From Stappia indica (GTDB taxonomy: Bacteria > Pseudomonadota > Alphaproteobacteria > Rhizobiales > Stappiaceae), in NCBI RefSeq assembly GCF_001696535.1, contig NZ_MBQE01000001.1, positions 1,178,001 to 1,242,000 of the forward strand: a stretch of DNA of 64,000 bases, in the 5' to 3' direction. The position numbers were made by a program, and so were the translations under genes. Below the pieces are notes generated by a model that was not told where the DNA came from, did not search any database, and saw only the letters and a program-made list of their open reading frames with translations. Positions 1-8,926 of the stretch are shown here, piece after piece. Positions within the stretch are counted from its first letter, which is position 1. The number at the start of each line of letters is the position of its first letter.

Positions 1-1
1 C

Positions 2-691
2 CTTGCCACCGGTGCGCAGGCTCAGGGCGTTTCCATCGATTTCGGTGAAGGCACGGGCCTGACCGAGCGTGCGGTTCAGCTCGTCGCGCTGCTGACTGTT
101 CTGAGCCTCGCGCCCTCCATCCTGGTGATGGTGACGAGCTTCACCCGTATCGTGGTGGTGCTGTCGCTGCTGCGCTCGGCGATCGGCCTGCAGACGGCGC
201 CGCCCAACGCGGTGATGACGTCGCTCGCGCTGTTCCTGACGCTCTTCATCATGGCCCCCACCTTCGAGGCCGCCTACAACGAAGGCGTCCAGCCGCTGGT
301 CGAGGGCAACATCGAACTGACGGAAGCATTCGACCGCGGGTCGCGCCCGTTCCATGCCTTCATGCGGGCGAATGTGCGCGAGAAGGATCTGGGGCTGTTC
401 ACCGAATTGTCGGGACAGGAAGCGCCGGAAACGCCGGAAGAGATCAGCATGCGCGTGCTGGTGCCGGCCTTCATGATCAGCGAGCTGCGCCGCGCCTTCG
501 AGATCGGCTTCCTGCTCTATCTGCCGTTCCTGATCATCGACCTCGTCATCGCATCGGTGCTGATGTCGATGGGCATGATGATGCTGCCGCCAGTGGTGAT
601 TTCACTGCCGTTCAAGCTGATCTTTTTCGTGCTGGTCGACGGATGGAACCTGATCGCGGGAAGCCTGGTCCAGAGCTTCTCGAGCGGATAG
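2..691 (+). CDS. fliP: Flagellar biosynthetic protein FliP, 5' end truncated by window
   Basis: FliP is an inner-membrane protein of the flagellar type III export gate. The reading frame is open from base 2, so the signal peptide and true start lie outside the window; about 229 residues remain. It begins after the signal peptide with a short linker, then a hydrophobic helix, the conserved MVTSFTRIVVVLSLLRSAIG stretch, a periplasmic loop, and the family's C-terminal membrane segments with the ISLPFKLIFFVLVDGW block. The frame closes with TAG. It converges on the large minus-strand gene that ends at 747. Identification rests on strong motif recognition; only the N-terminus is missing. Confidence 0.95.
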   Translation, partial: LATGAQAQGVSIDFGEGTGLTERAVQLVALLTVLSLAPSILVMVTSFTRIVVVLSLLRSAIGLQTAPPNAVMTSLALFLTLFIMAPTFEAAYNEGVQPLVEGNIELTEAFDRGSRPFHAFMRANVREKDLGLFTELSGQEAPETPEEISMRVLVPAFMISELRRAFEIGFLLYLPFLIIDLVIASVLMSMGMMMLPPVVISLPFKLIFFVLVDGWNLIAGSLVQSFSSG

Positions 692-746
692 CGCCCGGTG
701 CAACGGCCCTAGTTGCAAGCCCGCCTGCAGAGGTTTCTGGGCGCGT

Positions 747-3700
747 TCAGCCCGCGCCCCCGGCTGCGACCGGATCCGCCGCCTGCGGAGCGGGCGGCGT
801 GTCGCCGCTGCGGGCCGCCGTCTGCTGGGCATCCCCCGCGACCGGTCCTTGCGACATCGGCAGCTCGGACGGGGCGACCGGCGCCGTATCGGGCGAAGGC
901 TGCAGATACTTGCGGCGGTATTCGGCAAGGAAGATATCGAGCGAGTCGACGCTCTGCAGATTGTCGAGCACGGACATAAACTCGACCCCGCGATCGGCGA
1001 CAGGCCGGGTGACGATGTCGAAGGCCGCGGCATCCGGGCTGTCGCTCATCTTGTTCATGAACTTCGCCTTCAGGCGCGACAGGCTGAAATCGTCATTCGC
1101 CAGCGAATAGCCGATGGCCGCGCGCAGGATGTCGGTGCGCTCCTGGTCCGCCAGCGCGACCGGGTCCGACCACCGGCCGCCGACCAGCCCTTCCAGCAGC
1201 TCGCCCGCCTCGCGCCAGCTCTGAGCAGCCCACAACGTATCCGCCTTCAACCGGTCGACGTCCTCGCCGCGCATGTTGCGAACGATCTCGAGCGCCAGAT
1301 CCGGGCGGCCGCTTTCGGTCAGGGCGCGCGCCTCCACCATGTTGCGCTGGCGCTCCAGCTCACGCGGCAGCTTGGCCTGCCGGGTGCGGTTGAGAACGCG
1401 CAGCGCCTCTTCCGGCTTGCGGTCCATCAGGTAGACGACGCCGAGATCGGCGGCGATCTGCGCACGCGCGGCCCCCTTGAGGCGATGATCGACCTGATGG
1501 CGCAGCAGCTCGGCAGCCTGGGCCAGAAGATCCATGTCGATGAGCCGGCCAGCGAGACGGCGGACCATCTCGTCGCCGCGCCGGCCCACCGGCGTCATCT
1601 CGCGGAAGTCGTAGAACAGCGCCAGCGCCTTGACCGGGTCCATCCGGTCCGCCTCGCCGTTGAGGAACAGATTGGCGAACACCGCGCCCATTTCGTCCTG
1701 CAGCAGTCGCGTGGTCTCGGCATCCGCATTCGCCTGCAGCGCCGACTGCATCGCCTCGAAGGCGCTGCGATAGTTCCCGGACTGGACTTCCAGCTGCGCC
1801 AGGAAACGCAGGGTTTTCAGCTCGGTCTCATCGCCGCGCCAGGAGGCGGCAAGCCCCGCAAGCTGGTCGATCGCCTCCGCGGTGGAGAGCTCCCCGTCGC
1901 GGTGGCGGACCCGCAGCGCCCGGTATGCCGCTTCCGCAGCCAGCGCGCGGTCCGGCGAACGCTGCACCAGGTCGAAGGCCGTCAGCGCCTCGCGAGACCG
2001 GCCCGACGCATCGGCGATCTGGCCGCGGATGATGTCGTAGCGTGCCGCCTGATGCGCGGATGCGAGGCTGGGATCGATTTCCGAGAGAATGGCCGCCGCG
2101 TTGCCGTAGTCGCTCACCTCGACCATCGCCTCGGCAGCGGCGAGGTGAAAGTCGATCTGAACGCTCACCGGGTAGTTGCCGACCACCGCCTGCCCGCGAG
2201 ACAGGTTGTCCCGCGTCGTGGTCCAGTCACGCCGGTCGGCCGCCGCGATGGTGCGCCAGACGGAGGCATCGGCGTTGTTGAGTAACTCCGGCCGGCCGAG
2301 ATAGTCCAGCGCCTCGCGGGGGCGGCCGGCCAGGGTTTGCGCGGCTCCCATCAGCATGTTGTAGCTGGAATCGCGGACCAGCGCGGGGTCGTCCCGCGCC
2401 GCCAGCTGCATCAGTCCAAGCGCCTCGTGAGCAAAGCCGTGCGCAAGATAGAAACGCGACATCTCCATGCGCGGAACACGCCGTTCTTCCTCCGGCGTGT
2501 TCGCGATCGTGTATTCCATCTTCTTGATCTTATCGAGGAAGTCCTTGGTGCTGCTGCTCATCAGGTTGCCCAGATCGACATGTCCGGGCGTCGCCGGATC
2601 GATCACCGGCGGCAGCACTTTCGAGCCCTTGGTGAGATTGCCGTTTGAGACGGACAGCCCGCGCGGCCGCTCCAGGATCACGGCATCGCCGTTCAGTTTG
2701 ACCTCCAGATCGTCCGCCTTGCTCAGCACGGCCACGCCATGCGCCGACATCAGCGCGTCGAACTCGGCGAAGCTCTGGGGCTTCAGCACGCCGCGCGCCG
2801 GCGCATGGCCGGTGACAACCGTCACCTTATCGCCGGCGAAGGGGTCAATCACCTCGCGCACGGCCGCCGGCGCTTGGAAGGGGATCGTGATGATCGTGCC
2901 GCCGTCGCCCCGCACCGTCCGCTCCAGGGAGAGCGGGCGGGAGGGTTCGAGGATCATCTCGCCGATGGTCATCACCCAGGCGCTGCCATCGACGCCGACA
3001 GACGCCAGCGCATCGCGCATCAGGTCGATGCGGATCACCTGCCAGTCGGCATTGGCGGTCACCTCCACCGCTTCCACCCGGTCAGCAAGGACCGACCGCA
3101 TGCCGCGAATGTCGATCGGGTCGGCCGTATCGAAGACGAGGTAAAGGCTGCGATAGCGCCGGAACACCGCCGAGGCGACAGATTCGGAGAAGGGAAACAC
3201 GACCCGCACCGTATCGCCGATGCGCCGGGCCTCGGCGACCACGAAGCGCCGCGCCTCGTCGTCATAGCCGGCGGGCGGCATCTCGGGAGACGACGCCACT
3301 TCGGCAGACCCGGAAATCTCCTGGCCCGCGACACCGCTCAGATCGATCTCCGAGGGCAGCACGTCGTCCGCCGAGGGCGGCGGCACATTGGAGGCGGCAA
3401 CGGTTTCCACCGCCGGGGCGGCGGCGGCAGGCTGCGGCGAAGCGGTCTCGGCAGCCGGCGCCGCGGACTGCGCAACTTCGGGGCCCGGCACCGGTTCGGC
3501 GGCTGCGGGAGCCGGAGACGTGGAGGCAGCGGACGTGGGGGCAGCGGGCGCGGCGGCGGCTACAGGCTGTTCAGCCGCGACACCGGCATCCGCCTGCTCG
3601 GCGCCCGGCTTTGCCCGCGGAAGCGGCAAGGCCGGTGTTGCCTCTTGCGCCGCCTCCTGCGCGGCGGCCGGCGCCGGCGCTGCGCTTTCGAGCGAGGCAA

Positions 3701-4760
3701 GAGGGTCGGCCGGCTTCGGCGACGGGGCAACGCCTTCAGGCGTACCTGCTGGGGCGTGACCGTCGATCATGCCCTGATCGGCCGCGGCCTGCGGCGTCTC
3801 GGCCGTTCCGGCGGCGAAGACGACTGCGGTGGCGTTCCCCGGCACATGCTCGCCCGCCTTGATCGCATCGTCGATCGCCGCATTGACGGGATCCTGCGCC
3901 ATGCTGCGCGGGGTCACGTCGAGAATGTAGAAATTGTCCTCGCGGAACGCGCGGATATCGACATCCGGCTGGACCCGCAGCAGGAACTTCAGCCGTCCCT
4001 CGTCGATGAAGGACGTGGCGTCCACCACGCCAGGCGGCAGGTGCGAGCGCAACTCCGACAGGTCCAGCGGAACGTCGTAGTTGAAGGTGACCTTGATCAT
4101 GTCGCCTTCACGAACGAAGGCGGAATCGAAATTCAGGTTCCACTCGAAGGCAAGTCGCGTGAAGGTCGGGTGCGTGCCGATGGACAGTTCGACCTTCGGC
4201 TCTTCCTGCCCCTTCAGCCGCGCCTGCTCCAGCGCACGCGCCCGGCGGATAGCCTCCTCGGCGCGCCGTGCCAGTTCCTGCACCACATCGTCGGGCAGCC
4301 CGGGGGGCATCCCCTGCCAGTTCGGCGGCAGCAGGTCGATGAACAGCTTCTCTCCCGCCTCCATCGTGTTGACGCGAAAATCGCCCATCAGCGCGAACCG
4401 CAGCGCCGAGCCGTCAGGATCCCGGCGAGCGATGGAGATGAAATTCGGCATGTCGACGGGAACGCTGTCGACATTGGTCACCACCTCGTCACGGAAGCGG
4501 ATCCGCAGCACGCCGTTGGAGGCGAGCGCATCATATTCCGGAAGGAGCGTGCGGTCGCGAAACGTCAGGACCAGCCGGCCGTAGCCATCCTGCTGCGAGG
4601 CGCGCAGATCCGCCTGGAGCGTTTCTGCCCGGGCGGCAGAAACCAGACCGGAGACGGGCGCCAGCGCTGCCGCAAGCAGGACCACAAACGCACAAAACGC
4701 CGCCGCGAGGTGCGCGACGACGATCCGTAGCTTGCGTCCTTTTGAGCCGTCCTGCCTCAC
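747..4760 (-). CDS. Giant periplasmic AMIN-like/TPR protein of the flagellar cluster
   Basis: This is a 1,337-residue protein with a clear signal peptide (residues about 1-45, ending near AARA). Three similar beta-rich segments follow (roughly residues 46-150, 190-290 and 520-620) that look like AMIN domains, a fold that can bind peptidoglycan. They are separated by a long Ala/Pro-rich linker (about 320-510). The C-terminal half (about 770-1260) is helical with tetratricopeptide-like repeats, and the tail is again Pro/Ala-rich. It lies directly downstream of motE on the same strand, separated by 123 bp. In Sinorhizobium, MotE is a chaperone for the periplasmic motor protein MotC, so this protein is a candidate periplasmic motor or stator-stabilising partner. 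That role is inference; I do not recognise a named family for the full length. Confidence 0.8.
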   Translation of the reverse strand: MRQDGSKGRKLRIVVAHLAAAFCAFVVLLAAALAPVSGLVSAARAETLQADLRASQQDGYGRLVLTFRDRTLLPEYDALASNGVLRIRFRDEVVTNVDSVPVDMPNFISIARRDPDGSALRFALMGDFRVNTMEAGEKLFIDLLPPNWQGMPPGLPDDVVQELARRAEEAIRRARALEQARLKGQEEPKVELSIGTHPTFTRLAFEWNLNFDSAFVREGDMIKVTFNYDVPLDLSELRSHLPPGVVDATSFIDEGRLKFLLRVQPDVDIRAFREDNFYILDVTPRSMAQDPVNAAIDDAIKAGEHVPGNATAVVFAAGTAETPQAAADQGMIDGHAPAGTPEGVAPSPKPADPLASLESAAPAPAAAQEAAQEATPALPLPRAKPGAEQADAGVAAEQPVAAAAPAAPTSAASTSPAPAAAEPVPGPEVAQSAAPAAETASPQPAAAAPAVETVAASNVPPPSADDVLPSEIDLSGVAGQEISGSAEVASSPEMPPAGYDDEARRFVVAEARRIGDTVRVVFPFSESVASAVFRRYRSLYLVFDTADPIDIRGMRSVLADRVEAVEVTANADWQVIRIDLMRDALASVGVDGSAWVMTIGEMILEPSRPLSLERTVRGDGGTIITIPFQAPAAVREVIDPFAGDKVTVVTGHAPARGVLKPQSFAEFDALMSAHGVAVLSKADDLEVKLNGDAVILERPRGLSVSNGNLTKGSKVLPPVIDPATPGHVDLGNLMSSSTKDFLDKIKKMEYTIANTPEEERRVPRMEMSRFYLAHGFAHEALGLMQLAARDDPALVRDSSYNMLMGAAQTLAGRPREALDYLGRPELLNNADASVWRTIAAADRRDWTTTRDNLSRGQAVVGNYPVSVQIDFHLAAAEAMVEVSDYGNAAAILSEIDPSLASAHQAARYDIIRGQIADASGRSREALTAFDLVQRSPDRALAAEAAYRALRVRHRDGELSTAEAIDQLAGLAASWRGDETELKTLRFLAQLEVQSGNYRSAFEAMQSALQANADAETTRLLQDEMGAVFANLFLNGEADRMDPVKALALFYDFREMTPVGRRGDEMVRRLAGRLIDMDLLAQAAELLRHQVDHRLKGAARAQIAADLGVVYLMDRKPEEALRVLNRTRQAKLPRELERQRNMVEARALTESGRPDLALEIVRNMRGEDVDRLKADTLWAAQSWREAGELLEGLVGGRWSDPVALADQERTDILRAAIGYSLANDDFSLSRLKAKFMNKMSDSPDAAAFDIVTRPVADRGVEFMSVLDNLQSVDSLDIFLAEYRRKYLQPSPDTAPVAPSELPMSQGPVAGDAQQTAARSGDTPPAPQAADPVAAGGAG

Positions 4761-4883
4761 AGGGCTCCCCTGAACCTTTCGACCGAACAGCCAGTCTAGC
4801 GGACGCGGCTTAACGCTGCGTTTAACGGATGCCCCGGATTCCCGGGCATTCCGACCACGGAGCCGTTTCCGGCCGGGCCTTCA

Positions 4884-5648
4884 TCAGTTGCCCATGATCT
4901 TCGGCAGGTCCGGAGCGACGACCGGAGCGGCCTCCACGTCCGGCTTGCGGCCGGTCACGAGCGCCACCGTCAGCCGCTCGCTCGCCTCCGGCGTCATCCG
5001 CCCCATGATGTCGGCCATCTTGCGCGGCTTCATCTGCTTTGCGACGCGCACGAGAATGTCGAGATCGAGGCGGTCGAAGATGCGTGCGGCATCCTTGGCC
5101 TTCATCGATTCGTACATGAGCACGAGGTCCTTGAGCTCGTCCTCGCGCTTCTTCTCCTGCTCCTGGTTGAGCGTGCGGATGCGCTCCTCGATGGCCGCGA
5201 TCTCGTCAACCTTCTGCTGCAGCCGCTGCTCGGTGTCCTTCATCAACTGCTGGCGCAGTTCGAACTGCTTCTCGCGATTGTCGAGTTCACGCCGACGGTC
5301 GCTGAGCGATTCCAGAACCTTGCGCTCGGCAATGGACCCGCCGAGTTCGAGACCGCCCGGCGCGGCGGGCGCATCGCCACCCAGCCCCGCGGGCAGCGGA
5401 GGCACGGCTGCCGGATCGGCTGCCGCCGTATCGCCGGACGCGGCAGGCTCCGTCGCCGGCGCCTGGTCCTGCGCGGTGGAAGCCGCATCCGCGGGAGCTG
5501 CCGCAGGATCGGCCGCCTGCTGCGCCATCGCCACGCTCACGCCGGCGGTGACGGAGGTTCCGCCATCGACTGCGAGCCCGAGCAGCTTCAGCGCGAGAAG
5601 CGCGCTGGCCGCCAGGACGAGAACGGGGATCAGGCGCAGGTTTGTCAC
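4884..5648 (-). CDS. motE: MotE-like periplasmic flagellar motor chaperone
   Basis: The product is 254 residues. A hydrophobic signal or anchor (about residues 5-40) is followed by an Ala/Pro-rich linker, a charged coiled coil (about 110-180), and a C-terminal MgtE-N-like domain with the pattern DAARIFDRLDLDILVRVAKQ and MKPRKMADIMGRM. This is the organisation of rhizobial MotE, which is exported and chaperones MotC. The start chosen is the GTG at 5648, which overlaps the TGA of the upstream gene (GTGA) and indicates translational coupling; a longer reading without a signal peptide is unlikely. It is the fourth gene of fliL-fliM-DUF6468-motE, with the giant TPR gene next. Confidence 0.85.
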   Translation of the reverse strand: MTNLRLIPVLVLAASALLALKLLGLAVDGGTSVTAGVSVAMAQQAADPAAAPADAASTAQDQAPATEPAASGDTAAADPAAVPPLPAGLGGDAPAAPGGLELGGSIAERKVLESLSDRRRELDNREKQFELRQQLMKDTEQRLQQKVDEIAAIEERIRTLNQEQEKKREDELKDLVLMYESMKAKDAARIFDRLDLDILVRVAKQMKPRKMADIMGRMTPEASERLTVALVTGRKPDVEAAPVVAPDLPKIMGN

Positions 5649-6145
5649 GCGGCCTGCTCCGCAGCACGCTTGCGGAACAGCTCGAGGCGAGCAGTCGCTT
5701 CCATCGCGGCCGAGCGGATATCGCTGGCACGCATGGTCGCCGGACGGGCCGGTGCCGGCTCGGGAATCGGGGCCGCCGCGACGGGAGCGGGAGCAGCAGC
5801 CTGCTGCTGCACGGTGCGGGCCGCCTCGGTGATCTGGGTGATGCGCTCGAGCACGGTGTTGCCGCGCGACACGTGGGCCGCCAGTTCCTGCGACAGGCGC
5901 TCGGCATCGACGAGGCGCTGGCCCAGGGTGCGGTCGGCTTCGCCGGCAGTCGCCTTGAGGCCGAGGATGGCGCGCTCGGCGATTTCCGACGCGGTGATCA
6001 GCTCGGAAATGGTGGCGCGCAGCGCTTCCTCGTCGGCACGAAGACGCTTCAGCCGCTTGTTGAGCACGATGCAATATCCGATCGTCACCACCAGCAGCAG
6101 CGCGACGAGGCTCTCGATCATCAGTCCGACAGGGAGCGTGCTCAT
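5645..6145 (-). CDS. DUF6468 family flagellar-cluster membrane protein
   Basis: The product is 166 residues with one N-terminal membrane helix (about residues 8-28), then a coiled-coil region to about residue 105, then a Pro/Ala-rich stretch and a basic C-terminus. The ATG at 6145 overlaps the fliM stop (ATGA) and the stop overlaps the motE GTG, so the three genes are tightly coupled. Proteins of this type sit between fliM and motE in many Hyphomicrobiales and are classed as DUF6468. No biochemical function is known to me; a role as an inner-membrane accessory of the motor is inferred from position only. Confidence 0.8.
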   Translation of the reverse strand: MSTLPVGLMIESLVALLLVVTIGYCIVLNKRLKRLRADEEALRATISELITASEIAERAILGLKATAGEADRTLGQRLVDAERLSQELAAHVSRGNTVLERITQITEAARTVQQQAAAPAPVAAAPIPEPAPARPATMRASDIRSAAMEATARLELFRKRAAEQAA

Positions 6146-7365
6146 GTTGGGTCCATTTCCTTCTGCATGGCGCGCTCGAAGGCGGCCAAGGTCATCTTGG
6201 GCTTCTGCAGCCCGCGCTCGACGCGGATCGCGATGGAATCCTCGTCCTTGCCCATCGTCCCCTGGGTCAGCGGAATGCCGCCGCACTTGATCGCGACCGG
6301 GTCGCTCGGGGAAATGTCGAACAGCAGGGTCTCGCCCACCTTCAGATCGAGCACCCGCCCGAGCGGAATGTGCGTCTCGTAGAGAACCGCATCGACATCC
6401 ACTTCCGCCGCATAGATCTCGGTGGCCAGGTGGCCTTCCCAGATCGGATCGCGGCCGAACTTCTCGCCCATGAACATCTGCAGGAGCAGATCTCGGATCG
6501 GCTCCAGAGTTGCATAGGGCATCATGATTTCGATCTTGCCGCCCCGGTCCTCCATGTCGATGCGCAGTTCGACGAGGATGGCCGCATTGGCCGGGCGCGA
6601 GATCGCGGCGAAGCGCGGATTGGTCTCCAGGCGCTCCAGGTTGAAATGGACGGGCGAGAGCGGCGAGAAGGCCTGCTCCATGTCGTGCATGATGATCTCG
6701 ATCATCCGCCGCACGAGGTTGCTCTCGATGGTCGTGTAGGGACGTCCCTCGACACGCACCGCGGACATGCCGCGGCCACCGCCGAGCAGCACGTCGATGA
6801 TCGAATAGATCAGGCTCGATTCGACCGTGCACAGGCCGAAGCCGTCCCATTCCTCGGCCTTGAACACGCCCAGGATCGCCGGCAGCGGGATCGAGTTCAG
6901 GTAGTCGCCGAAGCGCACGGAAGAGATGCTGTCGAGCGACACCTCGACATTGTCGGAGGTGAAGTTGCGCAGCGACGTGGTGGTCAGGCGGACCAAGCGG
7001 TCGAAGACGATCTCGAGCATCGGCAGACGCTCGTAGGAGACCATCGCCGAGTTGATCAGCGCCCGGATGCCGCTCTGGTCGGCGGCGATCGTGTCCTCGA
7101 TGTTGAAACCGAGGAGGTTGTCGATCTCTTCCTGGTTGAGAATACGGTCGGCACCGCGCGTGGCGCTTTCCAGCTCCGGCTCGCTGTCGTCGATCATCGC
7201 CGCCCATTGGGCGGCCATGTCGTCGCCGCCGGCGACGCCCTGTTCCTCGAGCGCAGCACCCCAGGCCGCGGCCAGGTCCTCGTCCTCGCCGTCGCCGTCC
7301 ATCTGCTCGGCCAGGGCTTCGCCCCATGCCTCGTCGAGATTGCCGAGATCGTCGTCGTCAGCCAT
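6142..7365 (-). CDS. fliM: Flagellar motor switch protein FliM
   Basis: FliM is the C-ring switch subunit that binds CheY-P and controls rotation direction. The product is 407 residues. The N-terminus carries an acidic, Trp-containing duplicated region (pattern LAAAWGAALEEQ), longer than in enterobacterial FliM (about 330 residues). It is followed by the conserved LNQEEIDNLLGF motif (about residue 95), the middle CheC-like domain, and the C-terminal SpoA domain (about 315-390). It starts 8 bp after fliL ends and overlaps the next gene by four bases. The acidic N-terminal duplication may be an extended CheY-binding surface, which is inference. Confidence 0.95.
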   Translation of the reverse strand: MADDDDLGNLDEAWGEALAEQMDGDGEDEDLAAAWGAALEEQGVAGGDDMAAQWAAMIDDSEPELESATRGADRILNQEEIDNLLGFNIEDTIAADQSGIRALINSAMVSYERLPMLEIVFDRLVRLTTTSLRNFTSDNVEVSLDSISSVRFGDYLNSIPLPAILGVFKAEEWDGFGLCTVESSLIYSIIDVLLGGGRGMSAVRVEGRPYTTIESNLVRRMIEIIMHDMEQAFSPLSPVHFNLERLETNPRFAAISRPANAAILVELRIDMEDRGGKIEIMMPYATLEPIRDLLLQMFMGEKFGRDPIWEGHLATEIYAAEVDVDAVLYETHIPLGRVLDLKVGETLLFDISPSDPVAIKCGGIPLTQGTMGKDEDSIAIRVERGLQKPKMTLAAFERAMQKEMDPT

Positions 7366-7373
7366 TGGTGACC

Positions 7374-7877
7374 TTACTGGACCAGGATTTCCTTGAAGAG
7401 CACGCCTTCGACGCGGGCCGGATAAACCGCCGTGTTGATGCGTCGCAGCAACTCTTCCTTGAGTCGGAACAAACCGGAAGACCCTTCAAGGTCCGCCGGA
7501 CGAAGCTCGCGCAGATAGACCTGGAAGGCATCGAGAATGCGCGGCAGGTAAGGCTCGATCTTCTGCACCATCTCGCGGTCGGACACTTCCAGCGAGATGC
7601 GCACGCGCAGATAGGTCGCGCGCCCCTCGCTCGAGAGGTTCACCGTCATCTCCGGCAGGTCGAAGAAGACCGCAGGACGCTGCTCGACTGCGGCATCGGG
7701 CGCCGTTCCGTCCGGCGCGACCGACTCGCCGCCGCCCATCAGGAAGTAGTAGGCACCGCCCCCGACGGCAGCCAGCAGGACGAGACCTGCGCCCCCGAAG
7801 ATCAACAGCTTCTTTTTCGACCGGCCGGCTCCCTCTTCCGGGGCGCCGGCTTCGGCTGCATCCGCATCCGCCGTCAT
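7374..7877 (-). CDS. fliL: Flagellar basal body-associated protein FliL
   Basis: The product is 167 residues with a basic N-terminal stretch before one membrane helix (about 24-46), a short linker, and a periplasmic stomatin/SPFH-like domain with the family pattern FFDLPEMTVNLSS and YLRVRISLEV. FliL surrounds or stabilises stators at the motor. It is the first gene of the fliL-fliM-DUF6468-motE unit. A set of TTAA half-sites at 11-bp spacing lies 64-89 bp upstream (7941-7966), consistent with CtrA-type control as at Caulobacter fliL. Confidence 0.93.
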   Translation of the reverse strand: MTADADAAEAGAPEEGAGRSKKKLLIFGGAGLVLLAAVGGGAYYFLMGGGESVAPDGTAPDAAVEQRPAVFFDLPEMTVNLSSEGRATYLRVRISLEVSDREMVQKIEPYLPRILDAFQVYLRELRPADLEGSSGLFRLKEELLRRINTAVYPARVEGVLFKEILVQ

Positions 7878-7940
7878 GGTGGGTTAACCTCTCTGCGCTG
7901 CCCCTCCCGCGCGTATGATTAATTTCTAAAGCCACAATGG

Positions 7941-7966
7941 TTAACGAGAGGTTACCGAACCGTTAA
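7941..7966. promoter_or_regulatory. CtrA-like triple half-site upstream of fliL
   Basis: Three half-sites read TTAA (7941-7944), TTAC (7952-7955) and TTAA (7963-7966). Each is separated by seven bases, giving an 11-bp repeat. The consensus for alphaproteobacterial CtrA is TTAA-N7-TTAA. The sites lie between the divergent fliL and flgF genes, nearer fliL. Binding by CtrA is inferred from the pattern. Confidence 0.55.
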
Positions 7967-7980
7967 CGCCTCGCAAAATG

Positions 7981-7995
7981 CGGCAATTTTTGCCG
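7981..7995. promoter_or_regulatory. Palindromic enhancer-like element (FlbD/ftr-type) for flgF
   Basis: The sequence CGGCAATTTTTGCCG is a perfect palindrome around a central T. It is centred about 100 bp upstream of the sigma-54 promoter at 8080. The same architecture occurs before flgI and flgE. I infer an FlbD-type activator site. Confidence 0.65.
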
Positions 7996-8079
7996 GGCGG
8001 TAACCATCGACGGGGACAAACCTGCCGCCCGGCACGCCGCCCAAAACAAAAAAATCAATCAAATCAACGCGGCAGCAAC

Positions 8080-8094
8080 TGGCACGCTCCCTGC
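8080..8094 (+). promoter_or_regulatory. Sigma-54 promoter of flgF-flgG-flgA-flgH
   Basis: The sequence TGGCACGCTCCCTGC has the invariant GG and GC exactly 10 bases apart and differs from the TGGCACG-N4-TTGC consensus at one position. The flgF ATG is 68 bp downstream of the GC. AT-rich sequence with AATCAA repeats (8051-8067) between promoter and palindrome could hold an IHF bend. Confidence 0.8.
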
Positions 8095-8162
8095 AACAGG
8101 GTTAACGAGCATCCGCTCTGGGGAGGGTGGATGTTCGCTGGGGAGCACAGGAACGGTACGTT

Positions 8163-8900
8163 ATGGAGAATTCACTGCTCATCGGGCTGTCGCGCCAGAC
8201 AGCCCTGCGCAACCAGTTGAGCGTGGTGGCCAACAACCTGGCCAACATGAACACGACGGGCTTCAAGTCCCAGCGTCTGCTCTTCGAGGAATACCTGATG
8301 CCGGTGGCCGAGGCCTCGTCCTTCGAGCGCCCCGACCAGAAGTATTCCTATGTCCTCGATTACTCCGCTTCCTCGGACTTCGAGGCCGGAGCGATCTCGC
8401 TGACGCAGAACACCTTCGATGTCGCCATCGAAGGGGAAGGCTTCTTCGTCGTCGGCGATCCTGCCGGAGAGCGCTACACCCGGAACGGCGCCTTTCACCT
8501 CGATGCGACCGGACAGCTGGTCACCGCCGACGGACGCTCCGTCATGGGCGAGGGCGGACCTCTCGTCTTCACCGCGGACGATGGCGACGTGACCATCGCC
8601 GAGGACGGGACCGTCTCCACCGAACTCGGAGTCAAGGGACGCCTGCGTGTCGTCCGCTTCGACGATCCGCAGACGCTGGAGCGTGTCGGAGACAACCTGT
8701 TCTCCGGCCAGGCGCCGCTGCCTGTCGAGAGCGTGCGCGTCCAGCAGGGCGCCATCGAGAAATCCAACGTCTCCGGCGTCGTCGAGATGACCCGGATGAT
8801 CGAAGTCACCCGCAACTACACGACCGTGTCCAAGATGCTGTCTGACGGCGACGAATTGCTGCGCAAGGCAATCGAACGCCTCGGCTCCGTCCAGGCCTGA
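8163..8900 (+). CDS. flgF: Flagellar basal-body rod protein FlgF
   Basis: The product is 245 residues and forms part of the proximal rod. The N-terminus has the rod/hook family helix with the motif VVANNLANMNTTGFKSQR (about residues 18-35), and the C-terminus has the paired helix EMTRMIEVTRNYTTVSKML. The start chosen is the ATG at 8163, since the family begins with a MENSL-type N-terminus and the upstream in-frame codons lack family similarity. The gene heads flgF-flgG-flgA-flgH and lies 68 bp downstream of a sigma-54 promoter. Confidence 0.94.
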   Translation: MENSLLIGLSRQTALRNQLSVVANNLANMNTTGFKSQRLLFEEYLMPVAEASSFERPDQKYSYVLDYSASSDFEAGAISLTQNTFDVAIEGEGFFVVGDPAGERYTRNGAFHLDATGQLVTADGRSVMGEGGPLVFTADDGDVTIAEDGTVSTELGVKGRLRVVRFDDPQTLERVGDNLFSGQAPLPVESVRVQQGAIEKSNVSGVVEMTRMIEVTRNYTTVSKMLSDGDELLRKAIERLGSVQA

Positions 8901-8926
8901 GCGAAGCGGAAGAAGGAACACCCGTC

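Noticed and set aside
2739-4730. A 663-codon frame antisense to the giant TPR gene
   Set aside because: The product is Arg/His/Gly-rich, typical of shadow frames in high-G+C DNA, with no recognisable domain.
7992-8006. A GG-N10-GC match on the minus strand that could drive fliL
   Set aside because: Only the invariant dinucleotides fit; the CAC and TTGC parts of the sigma-54 consensus are missing, and it overlaps the palindromic element.
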